Assembly: GCF_040549485.1 (NCBI RefSeq)
Contig: NZ_JBEPTK010000004.1
Coordinates: 372,001-436,000, forward strand
Source: Constrictibacter sp. MBR-5
GTDB taxonomy: Bacteria; Pseudomonadota; Alphaproteobacteria; JAJUGE01
Reading direction: 5' to 3'
DNA length: 64,000 bases
Shown: in pieces, positions 51,150 through 59,300 of the stretch
How the letters are laid out: every line of letters starts with the position of its first letter
Numbering within the stretch: position 1 is the stretch's first letter
Translations under genes and position numbers: made by a program
Notes under the pieces: generated by a model
The model's input: only the letters and a program-made list of their open reading frames with translations
The model's database searches: none
What the model was told of the DNA's origin: nothing

Positions 51150-52238
51150 ATGCGCGTCACCGACCTGCGCACGATCGTCGTCGAGGTCCCCCTGCCCCGG
51201 CCGACGCGCAATTCCAGCGGGGTCAGCAACGACCGCGTCGGCTGCGTCCTGGTGTTCGTCGACACCGATGCCGGCGTGACCGGCGAGAGCTTCCTCTTCA
51301 CCCTCGGCGGCCGGCGGATCGAGGTGCTGGAGACGATGGTGCGGAGCCTGAAGCCGGCGATCGTCGGCGAGGACGTGCGCTACGCCGAGCGGATCTGGGA
51401 GCGGCTGTGGAAGGAACTCTACTTCCTCGGCCACAAGGGCGTGACCGTCTTCGGCCTCGCCGCGATCGACACCGCCCTCTGGGACGCCAAGGGCAAGGCC
51501 CTCGGCCAGTCCGTCGCCCACCTGCTCGGCGCCGCCCGCGACCGCGTGCCGGTCTATTGCAGCGCCGGCCTTTGGCTCTCCGCCACGCCGGACGAACTCG
51601 CCGCCGAGGCGGCCGGCTACGTCGCCGAGGGTTTCCGGGGCGTGAAAATGCGCGTCGGCAAGACGCACGTCGAGGAGGATGTCGAGCGGGTCGCCGCCGT
51701 GCGACGGGCGATCGGCCCGGACGTCTCGCTGATGTGCGACGCCAGCCGCGGCTTCACCGCCGACCATGCGATTCGCCTCGGCCGCAGGCTGGAAGACTTC
51801 GACCTCACCTGGTTCGAGGAGCCGGTGGCGCCGTACGACTATCACGGCTCCGCCCGCGTGGCGGCCGCGCTCGACACCCCCATCGCCAGCGGCGAGACAG
51901 AGGCGACGCGCTACGGCTTCCGCAGCATGCTGGAGGCCGGCGCCGCCGACATCTGGATGGCCGACCTCGGCCGCGTCGGCGGGGTCACCGAGTTCGTGAA
52001 GGTGGCCCACCTCGCCGCCGCGCACGACATCGCGATTTCCAACCATCTGTTCACCGAGCAGAGCCTTTGCCTGATGGGTGCGTTCGGCAACGCCACGTGG
52101 CTGGAGTTCATGCCCTGGACGGCGCGTCTCTATCGCGAGCGGATCGCGGTCGAGGACGGCCACATCGCCGTGCCGGACCGGCCGGGCCTCGGCTTCACGT
52201 TCGACATGGATGCGGTCGACCGGCACCGGATCCGGTGA
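51150..52238 (+). CDS. Enolase-superfamily enzyme (mandelate racemase/muconate lactonizing type)
   Basis: 362 residues with the capping domain and a TIM-barrel of the MR/MLE group. Metal ligands are visible: Asp in LMCDASRG, Glu in WFEEPV and Glu in IASGETEA. The His of the sixth to seventh strand region lies in ISNHLF. The usual KxK base motif reads K166-M-R168, so the second Lys is Arg; such enzymes use a different base arrangement and are often sugar-acid dehydratases. GAGGAAG precedes the ATG. Substrate unknown; the adjacent Fe(III)-type binding protein does not indicate one. Confidence 0.87.
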   Translation: MRVTDLRTIVVEVPLPRPTRNSSGVSNDRVGCVLVFVDTDAGVTGESFLFTLGGRRIEVLETMVRSLKPAIVGEDVRYAERIWERLWKELYFLGHKGVTVFGLAAIDTALWDAKGKALGQSVAHLLGAARDRVPVYCSAGLWLSATPDELAAEAAGYVAEGFRGVKMRVGKTHVEEDVERVAAVRRAIGPDVSLMCDASRGFTADHAIRLGRRLEDFDLTWFEEPVAPYDYHGSARVAAALDTPIASGETEATRYGFRSMLEAGAADIWMADLGRVGGVTEFVKVAHLAAAHDIAISNHLFTEQSLCLMGAFGNATWLEFMPWTARLYRERIAVEDGHIAVPDRPGLGFTFDMDAVDRHRIR

Positions 52239-52330
52239 TCAGAAAACCGTGGTCTTGCGTAGGAGCCCGGGTCCGTTATGTTGCCACTGCGACGCTTTCT
52301 CATTCGCACTACCGCCGCAGAGGATGGGCC

Positions 52331-53359
52331 ATGAAGACCCTGAAACGCTCCACGACGATCACGCTCGCCGCGACGCTGCTCGCCGGTACGACGGCCATCG
52401 CTTCCGCCGCCGAGGTCAACATCTACTCGGCACGGCATTACCAGACCGACGAGCAGCTCTATAACGGCTTCACCGAAGCCACCGGCATCAAGATCAACCG
52501 GATCGAGGACGACAGCGACAAGCTGATCTCGCGGATCGAGGCCGAGGGGCGCAACAGCCCGGCCGACATCCTCGTCACCGTCGACGCCGGACGGCTCTGG
52601 CGTGCCGAGGAGAAGGGCATCTTCGCCGACACCTCCTCGGAAACGCTGACGAAGCGGATCCCGTCGTCGCTGCGCCATCCCGACGGCGAATATTTCGGCT
52701 TCTCGAAGCGCGCCCGGCTGATCTTCTTCAACAAGGCGGAGATGAAGGATCCGCCGAAGACCTACGAGGCGCTCGCCGATCCGAAGTACAAGGGCGAGAT
52801 CTGCATCCGCTCCAGCTCCAACATGTACAACCTGTCGCTGATGGCCTCGATGATCGAGGCGCACGGCGAGGAGAAGGCGCTGGAGTGGGCCAAGGGGGTC
52901 GTCGCCAACATGGCGCGCGCACCGAAGGGCGGCGACACCGACCAGATCAGGGCCGCCGCCGCGGGCGAGTGCGGCATCGCGGTCGCCAACCACTATTATT
53001 TCATCCGGCTGATGACGTCGGACAAGTCGGCCGACCAGGACGTGGTCAAGGCCATGGGCGTCGTCTTCCCGAACCAGGACGACCGCGGCACCCACGTCAA
53101 CATCTCCGGCGCCGGCGTGCTGAAGCACGCGCCGAACAAGGAGAATGCCGTCAAGTTCCTGGAGTATCTGGCCAGTGACAAGGCCCAGCAATACTTCGCC
53201 GTCGGCAACTACGAGTATCCGGTGGTCGAAACGGTGAAGCCGGCCGAGGTGGTCGCCGACCTGGGCCACGACTTCAAGCAGGACCCGGTGAACGTCAGCG
53301 CCTATGGCCGCAACCAGGCCCAGGCGCAGAAGCTGCTCGACCAGGCCGGCTGGAAGTAA
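52331..53359 (+). CDS. Fe(III)-type ABC transporter periplasmic binding protein
   Basis: 342 residues with a signal peptide (cleavage after about residue 26, ASAAEVNIYS) and the class-II periplasmic binding fold of FbpA/FutA/AfuA proteins: VNIYSARHYQTDEQL, GIKINRIEDDSDKLISR, and a Tyr pair in NHYYFIRL plus NYEYPVV suited to bind Fe3+. GAGGATGGG precedes the ATG. No permease or ATPase gene is adjacent. The nearest Fe(III)-type permease in the window begins beyond base 62000 on the other strand, so co-operation is only a guess. Confidence 0.87.
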   Translation: MKTLKRSTTITLAATLLAGTTAIASAAEVNIYSARHYQTDEQLYNGFTEATGIKINRIEDDSDKLISRIEAEGRNSPADILVTVDAGRLWRAEEKGIFADTSSETLTKRIPSSLRHPDGEYFGFSKRARLIFFNKAEMKDPPKTYEALADPKYKGEICIRSSSNMYNLSLMASMIEAHGEEKALEWAKGVVANMARAPKGGDTDQIRAAAAGECGIAVANHYYFIRLMTSDKSADQDVVKAMGVVFPNQDDRGTHVNISGAGVLKHAPNKENAVKFLEYLASDKAQQYFAVGNYEYPVVETVKPAEVVADLGHDFKQDPVNVSAYGRNQAQAQKLLDQAGWK

Positions 53360-53372
53360 CTGGTAACGACAG

Positions 53373-53400
53373 GCCGGGACGGCCACGCGGCCGTCCCGGC
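53373..53400. terminator. Hairpin terminator between convergent genes
   Basis: A perfect 12-base-pair stem (GCCGGGACGGCC and its complement) around the four-base loop ACGC. It lies 13 bases after the stop of the binding protein and 17 bases beyond the stop of the convergent oxidoreductase gene. No T-run follows on either strand, so rho-independent strength is uncertain. Confidence 0.65.
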
Positions 53401-53417
53401 GACCTTCGTCCCCGGGG

Positions 53418-54659
53418 TCAGTCCCCGCCGGCGGCGACCTTCGCCCGCTCCTTCTCCGCCATCATCGCCTTCAGCTGCTCCGGCGTCATGCGGACGATGT
53501 CCTCGTTCTGGTGCGCATAGAGGTCGTAGCCCTCGGTCGAGAGTTCCTCGAGCTTGAGCCGCTCCGCCAGGACCTCCTGCTTCCAGGCCTGATGCGCCGG
53601 CTCCATGGCGTGGAACTCGGGCATCACCTCCTCGGCGAACATCGTCAGGCTGTCGCAGATGTCCTTGTGGCTGGTCTTCCCCGCCTGGTTCAGCAGGATG
53701 ACCTGGTCCACATGCGCGTCGGCGAACATCCGCAGCCGCTTGCGGATCGTCTCCGGCGATCCGATCAGGCCGTTGCGCAGCGCCTGCTGCGCCTTCTCGG
53801 TGTGGCGCCACTCCTGGTACTCGGCCCACAGGTCGCTCTCGCCCGGTGCGTCGATGCCCTTCCGGCCGTAACGCGACAGCGCGAAGATGAAGAAGGTCCA
53901 GCCCGACGCCTTCTCCAGCGCCTCCTGGTCCGTCTCGGCGCACATGAACCCGTTGACGATGGCGATGTTCGGATTGGCCTGGTAGTCGGCCAGCCGGTTC
54001 TGGCGGTGCAGGAGCGTGTTGTAGTAGCGGTGCACCCAGGCCTTGGCCGCGTCCGGCGAGACGAAGCTGAAGCCCAGCGCGCCCATGCCCCAGGCGCCGG
54101 CCTGCGTGATGGTCTGGATGTTCGAGCAGGCGACCCACAGCGGCGGGTGCGGCTTCTGGAACGGCTTCGGCACGACGTTGCGGGCCGGGAAATCGTAATA
54201 CTGGCCGTGGAACTCCCAGCTGTCCTTCGTGAACATCGGGATGATGGCCTTCACCGCCTCCTCCCAGCGATCGCGCTTGTCGCGCACGCGGATGTTGAAG
54301 GGGTGGAGCTCGGCCGGCCCGGCGCCCTCGCCCATGCCGAACTCGACACGCCCGCCCGACAGCAGGTCGAGCGTCGAAACGCGCTCCGCCACCCGATGCG
54401 GCTGGTTCGTCGTCAGCTGGATGATGCCGTGGCCGAGCCGGATGTTCTTGGTCCGCTGGCTGGCGGCGCCCAGGAACACTTCCGGCGCCGAGGAGTGCGA
54501 ATACTCCTCGAGGAAGTGATGCTCGACCTCCCAAGCATAGTCATAGCCGAGCTTGTCGGCGAGTTCGATCTGGGCGAGCGAATCCTGGAACAGCTGATAT
54601 TCGCTACGCGCCTCCCACGGCCGGGGGAGCTGATGCTCATAGAAGATGCCGAACTTCAT
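53418..54659 (-). CDS. LLM-class flavin-dependent oxidoreductase (luciferase-like)
   Basis: 413 residues of the bacterial luciferase-like monooxygenase superfamily: F420 or FMN-linked TIM-barrel enzymes that oxidise varied organics. MKFGIFYEHQLPRPW is a typical first strand, with NIRLGHGIIQLTTNQPHRVAE and LDLLSGGRVEFGMGEG as the core motifs. The C-terminal tail (about 385-413) is charged. It is divergent from a LysR-type gene, which is likely its regulator. Substrate unknown. Confidence 0.88.
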   Translation of the reverse strand: MKFGIFYEHQLPRPWEARSEYQLFQDSLAQIELADKLGYDYAWEVEHHFLEEYSHSSAPEVFLGAASQRTKNIRLGHGIIQLTTNQPHRVAERVSTLDLLSGGRVEFGMGEGAGPAELHPFNIRVRDKRDRWEEAVKAIIPMFTKDSWEFHGQYYDFPARNVVPKPFQKPHPPLWVACSNIQTITQAGAWGMGALGFSFVSPDAAKAWVHRYYNTLLHRQNRLADYQANPNIAIVNGFMCAETDQEALEKASGWTFFIFALSRYGRKGIDAPGESDLWAEYQEWRHTEKAQQALRNGLIGSPETIRKRLRMFADAHVDQVILLNQAGKTSHKDICDSLTMFAEEVMPEFHAMEPAHQAWKQEVLAERLKLEELSTEGYDLYAHQNEDIVRMTPEQLKAMMAEKERAKVAAGGD

Positions 54660-54757
54660 GGGGCGTCGCCTGTGCAGTTGTCCGATACCGCTGGCCGGTC
54701 ACTCTAGACCCCGGCGGATGTGCGGACAATTGCACCAGGACGGCATCCGTAACACAA

Positions 54758-54771
54758 TTCGAAATATCGAA
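54758..54771. promoter_or_regulatory. Candidate LysR-type binding site
   Basis: TTCGA-AATA-TCGAA, a perfect five-base inverted repeat whose first 13 bases also fit the LysR T-N11-A core. It lies 18 bases before the GTG start of the LysR gene, in an AT-rich patch between the divergent regulator and oxidoreductase genes, where an autoregulatory site is expected. One site in one sequence is weak evidence. Confidence 0.4.
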
Positions 54772-54788
54772 ACGATTGATCGAGTACG

Positions 54789-55709
54789 GTGATCAATTTC
54801 AGCCTGCCCCAGGTCGCCGCCTTCATCGCGGTCGCCGAATCCCGCAGCTTCCGGGCCGCGGCGGAACGCCTGAATCTGTCGCAGCCGGCGGTCAGCGCGC
54901 GCGTTCGCCAGCTGGAGGAGCATCTGCGCGTCGACCTGTTCAACCGTACCACGCGGTCGGTGTCGCTGACGCCCGCCGGTGAGCGCCTGCTCCATGCGGC
55001 GGCGCGCGCCCTGGGAGAGCTGGAACATCTGGCGGACGAGCTGCGCGAGGAAGCGGGACTGGCGCGGGGCCGGATCGCCGTCGCCGCCATTCCGTCGATC
55101 GCCGGGACGATCCTGCCGTCGACGATGGCCGCCTTCCGCGATGCCTACCCCGGCGTCGCCGTCGAAATGGTCGAGGTGCTGACCCGCCGAACCTTCGAGG
55201 CGGTGGAACAGGGCAGCGCCGCGATCGGCCTGATGTCGGGGCCGATGCCGCGGGATCCCTTCGACTTCGAACCGCTGTTCGAGGATCCCTGCGTGGCCGT
55301 CGTGGCGCGGAACCATCCGCTGGCCGGGCGCTCCGCGGTCTTACTGGAGGACCTCGCGCAATGGTCCGTCGTCTGCTCGCCGCGCGGCGCCGGCCTGCGC
55401 GACACGGTGGAGGCAGCCTTCGACGCGCAGGGGCTGACGCTGTCGGTGGGCCACGAGGCCAACACCTTCTCCACCCTCGTCGCGATGGCGGAAGCGGGAT
55501 TCGGCGTCACCTTCGTGCCACGTGTGCTCGAAGGGAAGCTCGACACCTCGGGCTGCGCCGTCCTGCCGATCGCCGGCAATGCCGTGACGCGCGAGATTGG
55601 CATCGTGTCCCTGCGCGGCCGCTCCGATTCCCCGGCAGCGGCCGCCTTCCGCGCCCTGCTCCGCGCGCGCTACGGCCCTCAGTCGCAGAGGCGCAGTCGC
55701 TCGCCGTAA
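54789..55709 (+). CDS. LysR-family transcriptional regulator
   Basis: 306 residues from a GTG at 54789. The N-terminal winged helix-turn-helix reads FIAVAESRSFRAAAERLNLS followed by QPAVSARVRQLEEHL, a standard LysR domain (about 5-64). The effector-binding domain follows from about 90 to 300 (RIAVAAIPSIAGTILPS). It is divergent from the luciferase-like oxidoreductase, so that gene is the likely target; the inducer is unknown. Its last 31 bases overlap the convergent gene at 55679. Confidence 0.9.
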   Translation: MINFSLPQVAAFIAVAESRSFRAAAERLNLSQPAVSARVRQLEEHLRVDLFNRTTRSVSLTPAGERLLHAAARALGELEHLADELREEAGLARGRIAVAAIPSIAGTILPSTMAAFRDAYPGVAVEMVEVLTRRTFEAVEQGSAAIGLMSGPMPRDPFDFEPLFEDPCVAVVARNHPLAGRSAVLLEDLAQWSVVCSPRGAGLRDTVEAAFDAQGLTLSVGHEANTFSTLVAMAEAGFGVTFVPRVLEGKLDTSGCAVLPIAGNAVTREIGIVSLRGRSDSPAAAAFRALLRARYGPQSQRRSRSP

Positions 55710-56212
55710 GTGGCAGGCTGCCGGGACGCGGCGCGCCGCGCGATCGGCTCCGCCTCTTCGCAGCGCCACGGCAGGTGGAAGCCGGAGCGTCCCAGGATGG
55801 CCGCCGCGTGGGCGACGGCGATCTCCGGGTGCGCGGTGTGGACCGGGCGTAGCATCCAGGCGAGGTGCGCCCGAACCGCATCGGCCGAACCGCGCTGACC
55901 GGCCGCATAGAGCTGCAGCAGACGGATTTCGTCGGTGGTCACGCCGGGCCAGCCGGGCGGCCCAAGCCGCAGGGGCCGGCGGCCGTAGAGCGCGATCAGC
56001 ACCAGGATCGAGCGGATGGCAACCGTCACGCGCTCGCCCTCCTCGCGGCCGCAGCCGCGCTGGATGTCGCGTTCCACGCTGCGCGAAGCATGGTGCGCGA
56101 AGGCCCAGCTTCGGAATGCCCAGACCATCAGCTGTTCGGCATCGGTCAATTCGGCGATCCGCCGCCTTGCGGGGTCGCCGGGGGACTCGACAAAGCGGCA
56201 CTGTTCGATCAT
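55679..56212 (-). CDS. Protein of unknown function behind a Fur-box-like site
   Basis: 177 residues that I do not recognise. The protein looks mostly helical and soluble: LTDAEQLMVWAFRSWAFAHH, a central VTVAIRSILVLIALYG helix, and a C-terminal half rich in Arg and Ala. Four Cys residues (CRF, GCG, WRC and a C-terminal LCD) and several His could bind metal. The ATG at 56212 is preceded by CCGGAG at good spacing. A 15-base site very close to the Fur consensus lies 35 bases upstream, so the gene is probably iron-repressed. It overlaps the convergent LysR gene by 31 bases. Confidence 0.65.
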   Translation of the reverse strand: MIEQCRFVESPGDPARRRIAELTDAEQLMVWAFRSWAFAHHASRSVERDIQRGCGREEGERVTVAIRSILVLIALYGRRPLRLGPPGWPGVTTDEIRLLQLYAAGQRGSADAVRAHLAWMLRPVHTAHPEIAVAHAAAILGRSGFHLPWRCEEAEPIARRAASRQPATYGERLRLCD

Positions 56213-56246
56213 GCGGGCATCTCCGGTACGAACGAGCCCACATTAA

Positions 56247-56261
56247 TGAGAATCGTTATCA
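56247..56261 (-). promoter_or_regulatory. Candidate Fur box
   Basis: TGAGAAT-C-GTTATCA on the plus strand, a 7-1-7 match with one change in each half from TGATAAT-N-ATTATCA. It stands out as an AT-rich island (ATTAATGAGAATCG) in GC-rich DNA and lies in the promoter region of the gene starting at 56212. In alphaproteobacteria the factor could be Fur/Mur rather than an E. coli-like Fur. Confidence 0.6.
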
Positions 56262-56280
56262 CTCGCAAGCGACACGTGGA

Positions 56281-56326
56281 TCCGCAACGCCTTTGCGGAA
56301 CGGGGCGCCGCGACGAACGGCGCCCC
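56281..56326. terminator. Tandem hairpins after the RTX protein gene
   Basis: Two stems in a row: TCCGCAA/TTGCGGA (56281-56299) and GGGGCGCCG/CGGCGCCCC with a seven-base loop (56302-56326). The second lies eight bases beyond the stop of the giant gene on the minus strand. T-runs are missing, so it may be a transcript-end stabiliser rather than a full rho-independent terminator. Confidence 0.5.
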
Positions 56327-56333
56327 TCTCCGA

Positions 56334-59300
56334 TCAGGCGAAGCTGAAATCGTCGCTGCGCAGGCTGGCGAGATCGACACCGACCAGCGTAATGACGTTG
56401 TCCGCATCGAACGACAGCAGAACGTCGCTGCCGACCTGACTGCCCGACGCGGTCACCGCGGCGAAGTCGCCGAATAAGCCGTCCTCGAACCGGATCGTGT
56501 CGCGGCCGCGGCCGAAATCCATGACCCGGTCGAGGCCGAAGCTCGTTTCGAAAACGAAGGTGTCGTTGCCGAAACCGCCTTCGAGGACGTCGTCGCCTTC
56601 GCCGCCGGCCAGCCGGTCGTTGCCGAAGCCGCCATCGATCTCGTCGTCGCCGGCATTGCCCGCAAGACGGTCGTCGCCGAAACCGCCCTGGATCCTATCA
56701 TCGCCGCCACCACCGGAGACGACATCGCGCCCGAAGTCGCCGAGCAGCGTGTCGCGCCCCCCGCCACCCACGATCCGGTCGTCGCCGAAGCCGCCGTCGA
56801 TCATGTCACGACCGGCACCGCCCGAAAGGACGTCGTCGCCGAACTCGCCGTGGATCACGTCGTCGCCGCCGCCGCCGTCGACATCGTCGTTGCCGAAGCT
56901 GCCCTTCATCCGGTCGTTGCCGAGACCGCCCAGCATGACATCGTCGCCGAAGCCGCCATCGACCACGTCGTCACCGGCGCCCCCGTCGAGATTGTCGTCA
57001 CCGAAGCCGCCGGAGATGCGGTCGTTGCCGGAGCCGCCGACCAACGTGTCGTCCGCCCAGCCGCCGACCAGGACCATGTCGGGATCCGGATCGGAATCGC
57101 CGCCCTCCAGCACCGTATCCTCGCGCACGGCGAGATTCTGGATCCGCTCGTCCTGCTCGGGCGATGTCTCTTCGGCGGCGTAGGGCACTTCGGCATGATT
57201 GGCCAGCATATACTCCGCGAGTGCGTCCTGCTCCGTCCCCGCCGTCGCGAAGTCGGCCTCGCCCTCCGCGAGGTTGTCCGCGCCCAGGTCGATCCGGTCC
57301 AGCGTCCCGTCGGGGAACGGATAGCCGTCGCCGCCGTCGGCGAGGAAGCCGAGGGTGACAACCTTGATCTCCCGCGACGCGTCGCCGACCACCTCGCCAT
57401 TCTCGACGATGACGTCGACCGGCAAACCGTCCTCGTCGACGACGGCCAGCGACCGGATACGATCGCCCACCGCAGCCGAAGGATCGAAGCTCACCTCCAT
57501 GCCGCCGATCTGCGGGAAGGCACCGGGAGTGGAACCCGGTGCGACGCCGGCAAAGGCATGCTCCATGACCGCAAGCAGGGTCGCGGCCGTTATGGTGACG
57601 ATCGAGAGGCTGTTGTTGAACCGCAGCGCGTTCTCGATGTCGAGTTGCGAGACCTCGCCGTCGGCCGGCGCGACCAGTTCACCCGTTTCGCTGTCGACTT
57701 CGCCGATTCCGGCGCGGATGCCGCCGCCGTTCTTGATCGACACCATGACCTCGGCGTCGACCTTGCGCGCCTCGGCGAGGTTCGCATCGGCCGAGAGGTT
57801 GCCGAGGTTCGTTTCCTCGGTACGGACCGATTCACGTCGGCCGTCGAGATAGACGTCGGTCAACCCGAGGACGTTGCCGTCCTTCACCGTCACGACCTCG
57901 TCGACGGCATCGACCAGCCGCTGCACCAGTTCTCCCTTGGAGTTCTCGGCGAACGGATCGGCCTCGCCCCAAGCCGCGGCGACCACCGCTTCGGTGCTGG
58001 CATAGGCACCGTTGACCGTCTCGTCCAGGCTGTCCGCCAGGACGTTGCCCTCGGCGTCGAAGGTCACGACGAGGCGGCCGAGATAGGAGTATTCGCCGTC
58101 GGTAGAGACGATCAGCGTCGTGTTGCCGTCCGCGTCGGTCGTGACCAGCGGATAGTCGCCGTCCGCCGTATCGCCCTCGCGCAGCACGTCCGTCTCGTCG
58201 GCCAGCAGCGTGTCGGAGCCGCCGGCCAGGATGATGTCGACGCCGTGCAGCAGCCCGGCCAGTTCCTGCTCCAGCGCGATCTGCTGCAGGTGGCTGGTCA
58301 GGACGATCTTGTCGACGCCCTGGTCGCGGAGCGCGTCGATCGTCGGCTGCAGGATGGCGGCGAGTGCCGCCATGTCGTTCGTCCCCGCACCCGGCTCGCG
58401 CACCGTGACGGCGCCCGGCGACGAGATGCTCTCCAGCAGCGGCGTCGTCGCGCCGACGACGCCGATCATCTCGCCGTTCTCCTCGATGATCGTCGCCGGC
58501 GCGATCTTCGGCGTGACGAAACTGCCCGGGATGTCGGTCGGGTCCGCCCTGAAGGCCTCCGAGGAGAGGATGTCGTCGGTCAGAAGCCCGGCGAGGTTGC
58601 TGCCCGAGAAGTCCAGGTTCGCCGAGAGATACGGGAATTGGGCGCCGAGCCAGGAGATCGCATCCGGGCTGCCGGACGCGCCGATGATGTCGGCGACAGC
58701 ACCCGTGCCCGCGTCGAACTCATGGTTGCCGAAGGCCGAGGCGTCGAAACCGATCACGTTCATGATCGAGACGTCGACGCGGCCGCTGCCGACGCCCAGG
58801 CCGGTGAAGATGTCGGTGTCGTAGAGGTCGTTGTAGACCTCGTTCAGAACGCTCTGGACGCTCGGATCGGCGGCAGCGACGAAGAACGGACCCGGTATGT
58901 AGTTGTCCCCGGCGGAGATCGTCACCGAGTTGGCGTACTCGTCCTCGAACAGGTCGGCGAGCGCGGCGAAGTTGGCCGCGCGGCCGATCGCGTCGACCCC
59001 ACCCTCCAGGTCCGAAGCGTGCAGGATCTGCAGCTGGTATTCGGTCGACGCGGCAGGCTCGATTTCGACGCGCGCCACGATCGCCTCGTGGTCGCTGGCC
59101 TGGTCGGCGAAGTCCACGTTGGCGTGAACGATGTCGACTTCCGCCCGGTCGCGCAGCGCCTCGTTGAACAGCATGTGGTCGAGGACCTGGGAATTGCCCT
59201 CGAAGTTGTAGGTGTAGGTCGCGTCGCCTTCGAGCGTGTCGAGCCGGTCGAACAGGACCTGATCCGCGCCTTCGCCCTGCAGGGTCTGGACGGCCTGGGA

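Noticed and set aside
56553-57038. The periodic block as a CRISPR array or DNA-level tandem repeat
   Set aside because: The period is 27/54 bases with variable DNA and no unique spacers; the regularity is in the protein (RTX nonapeptides).
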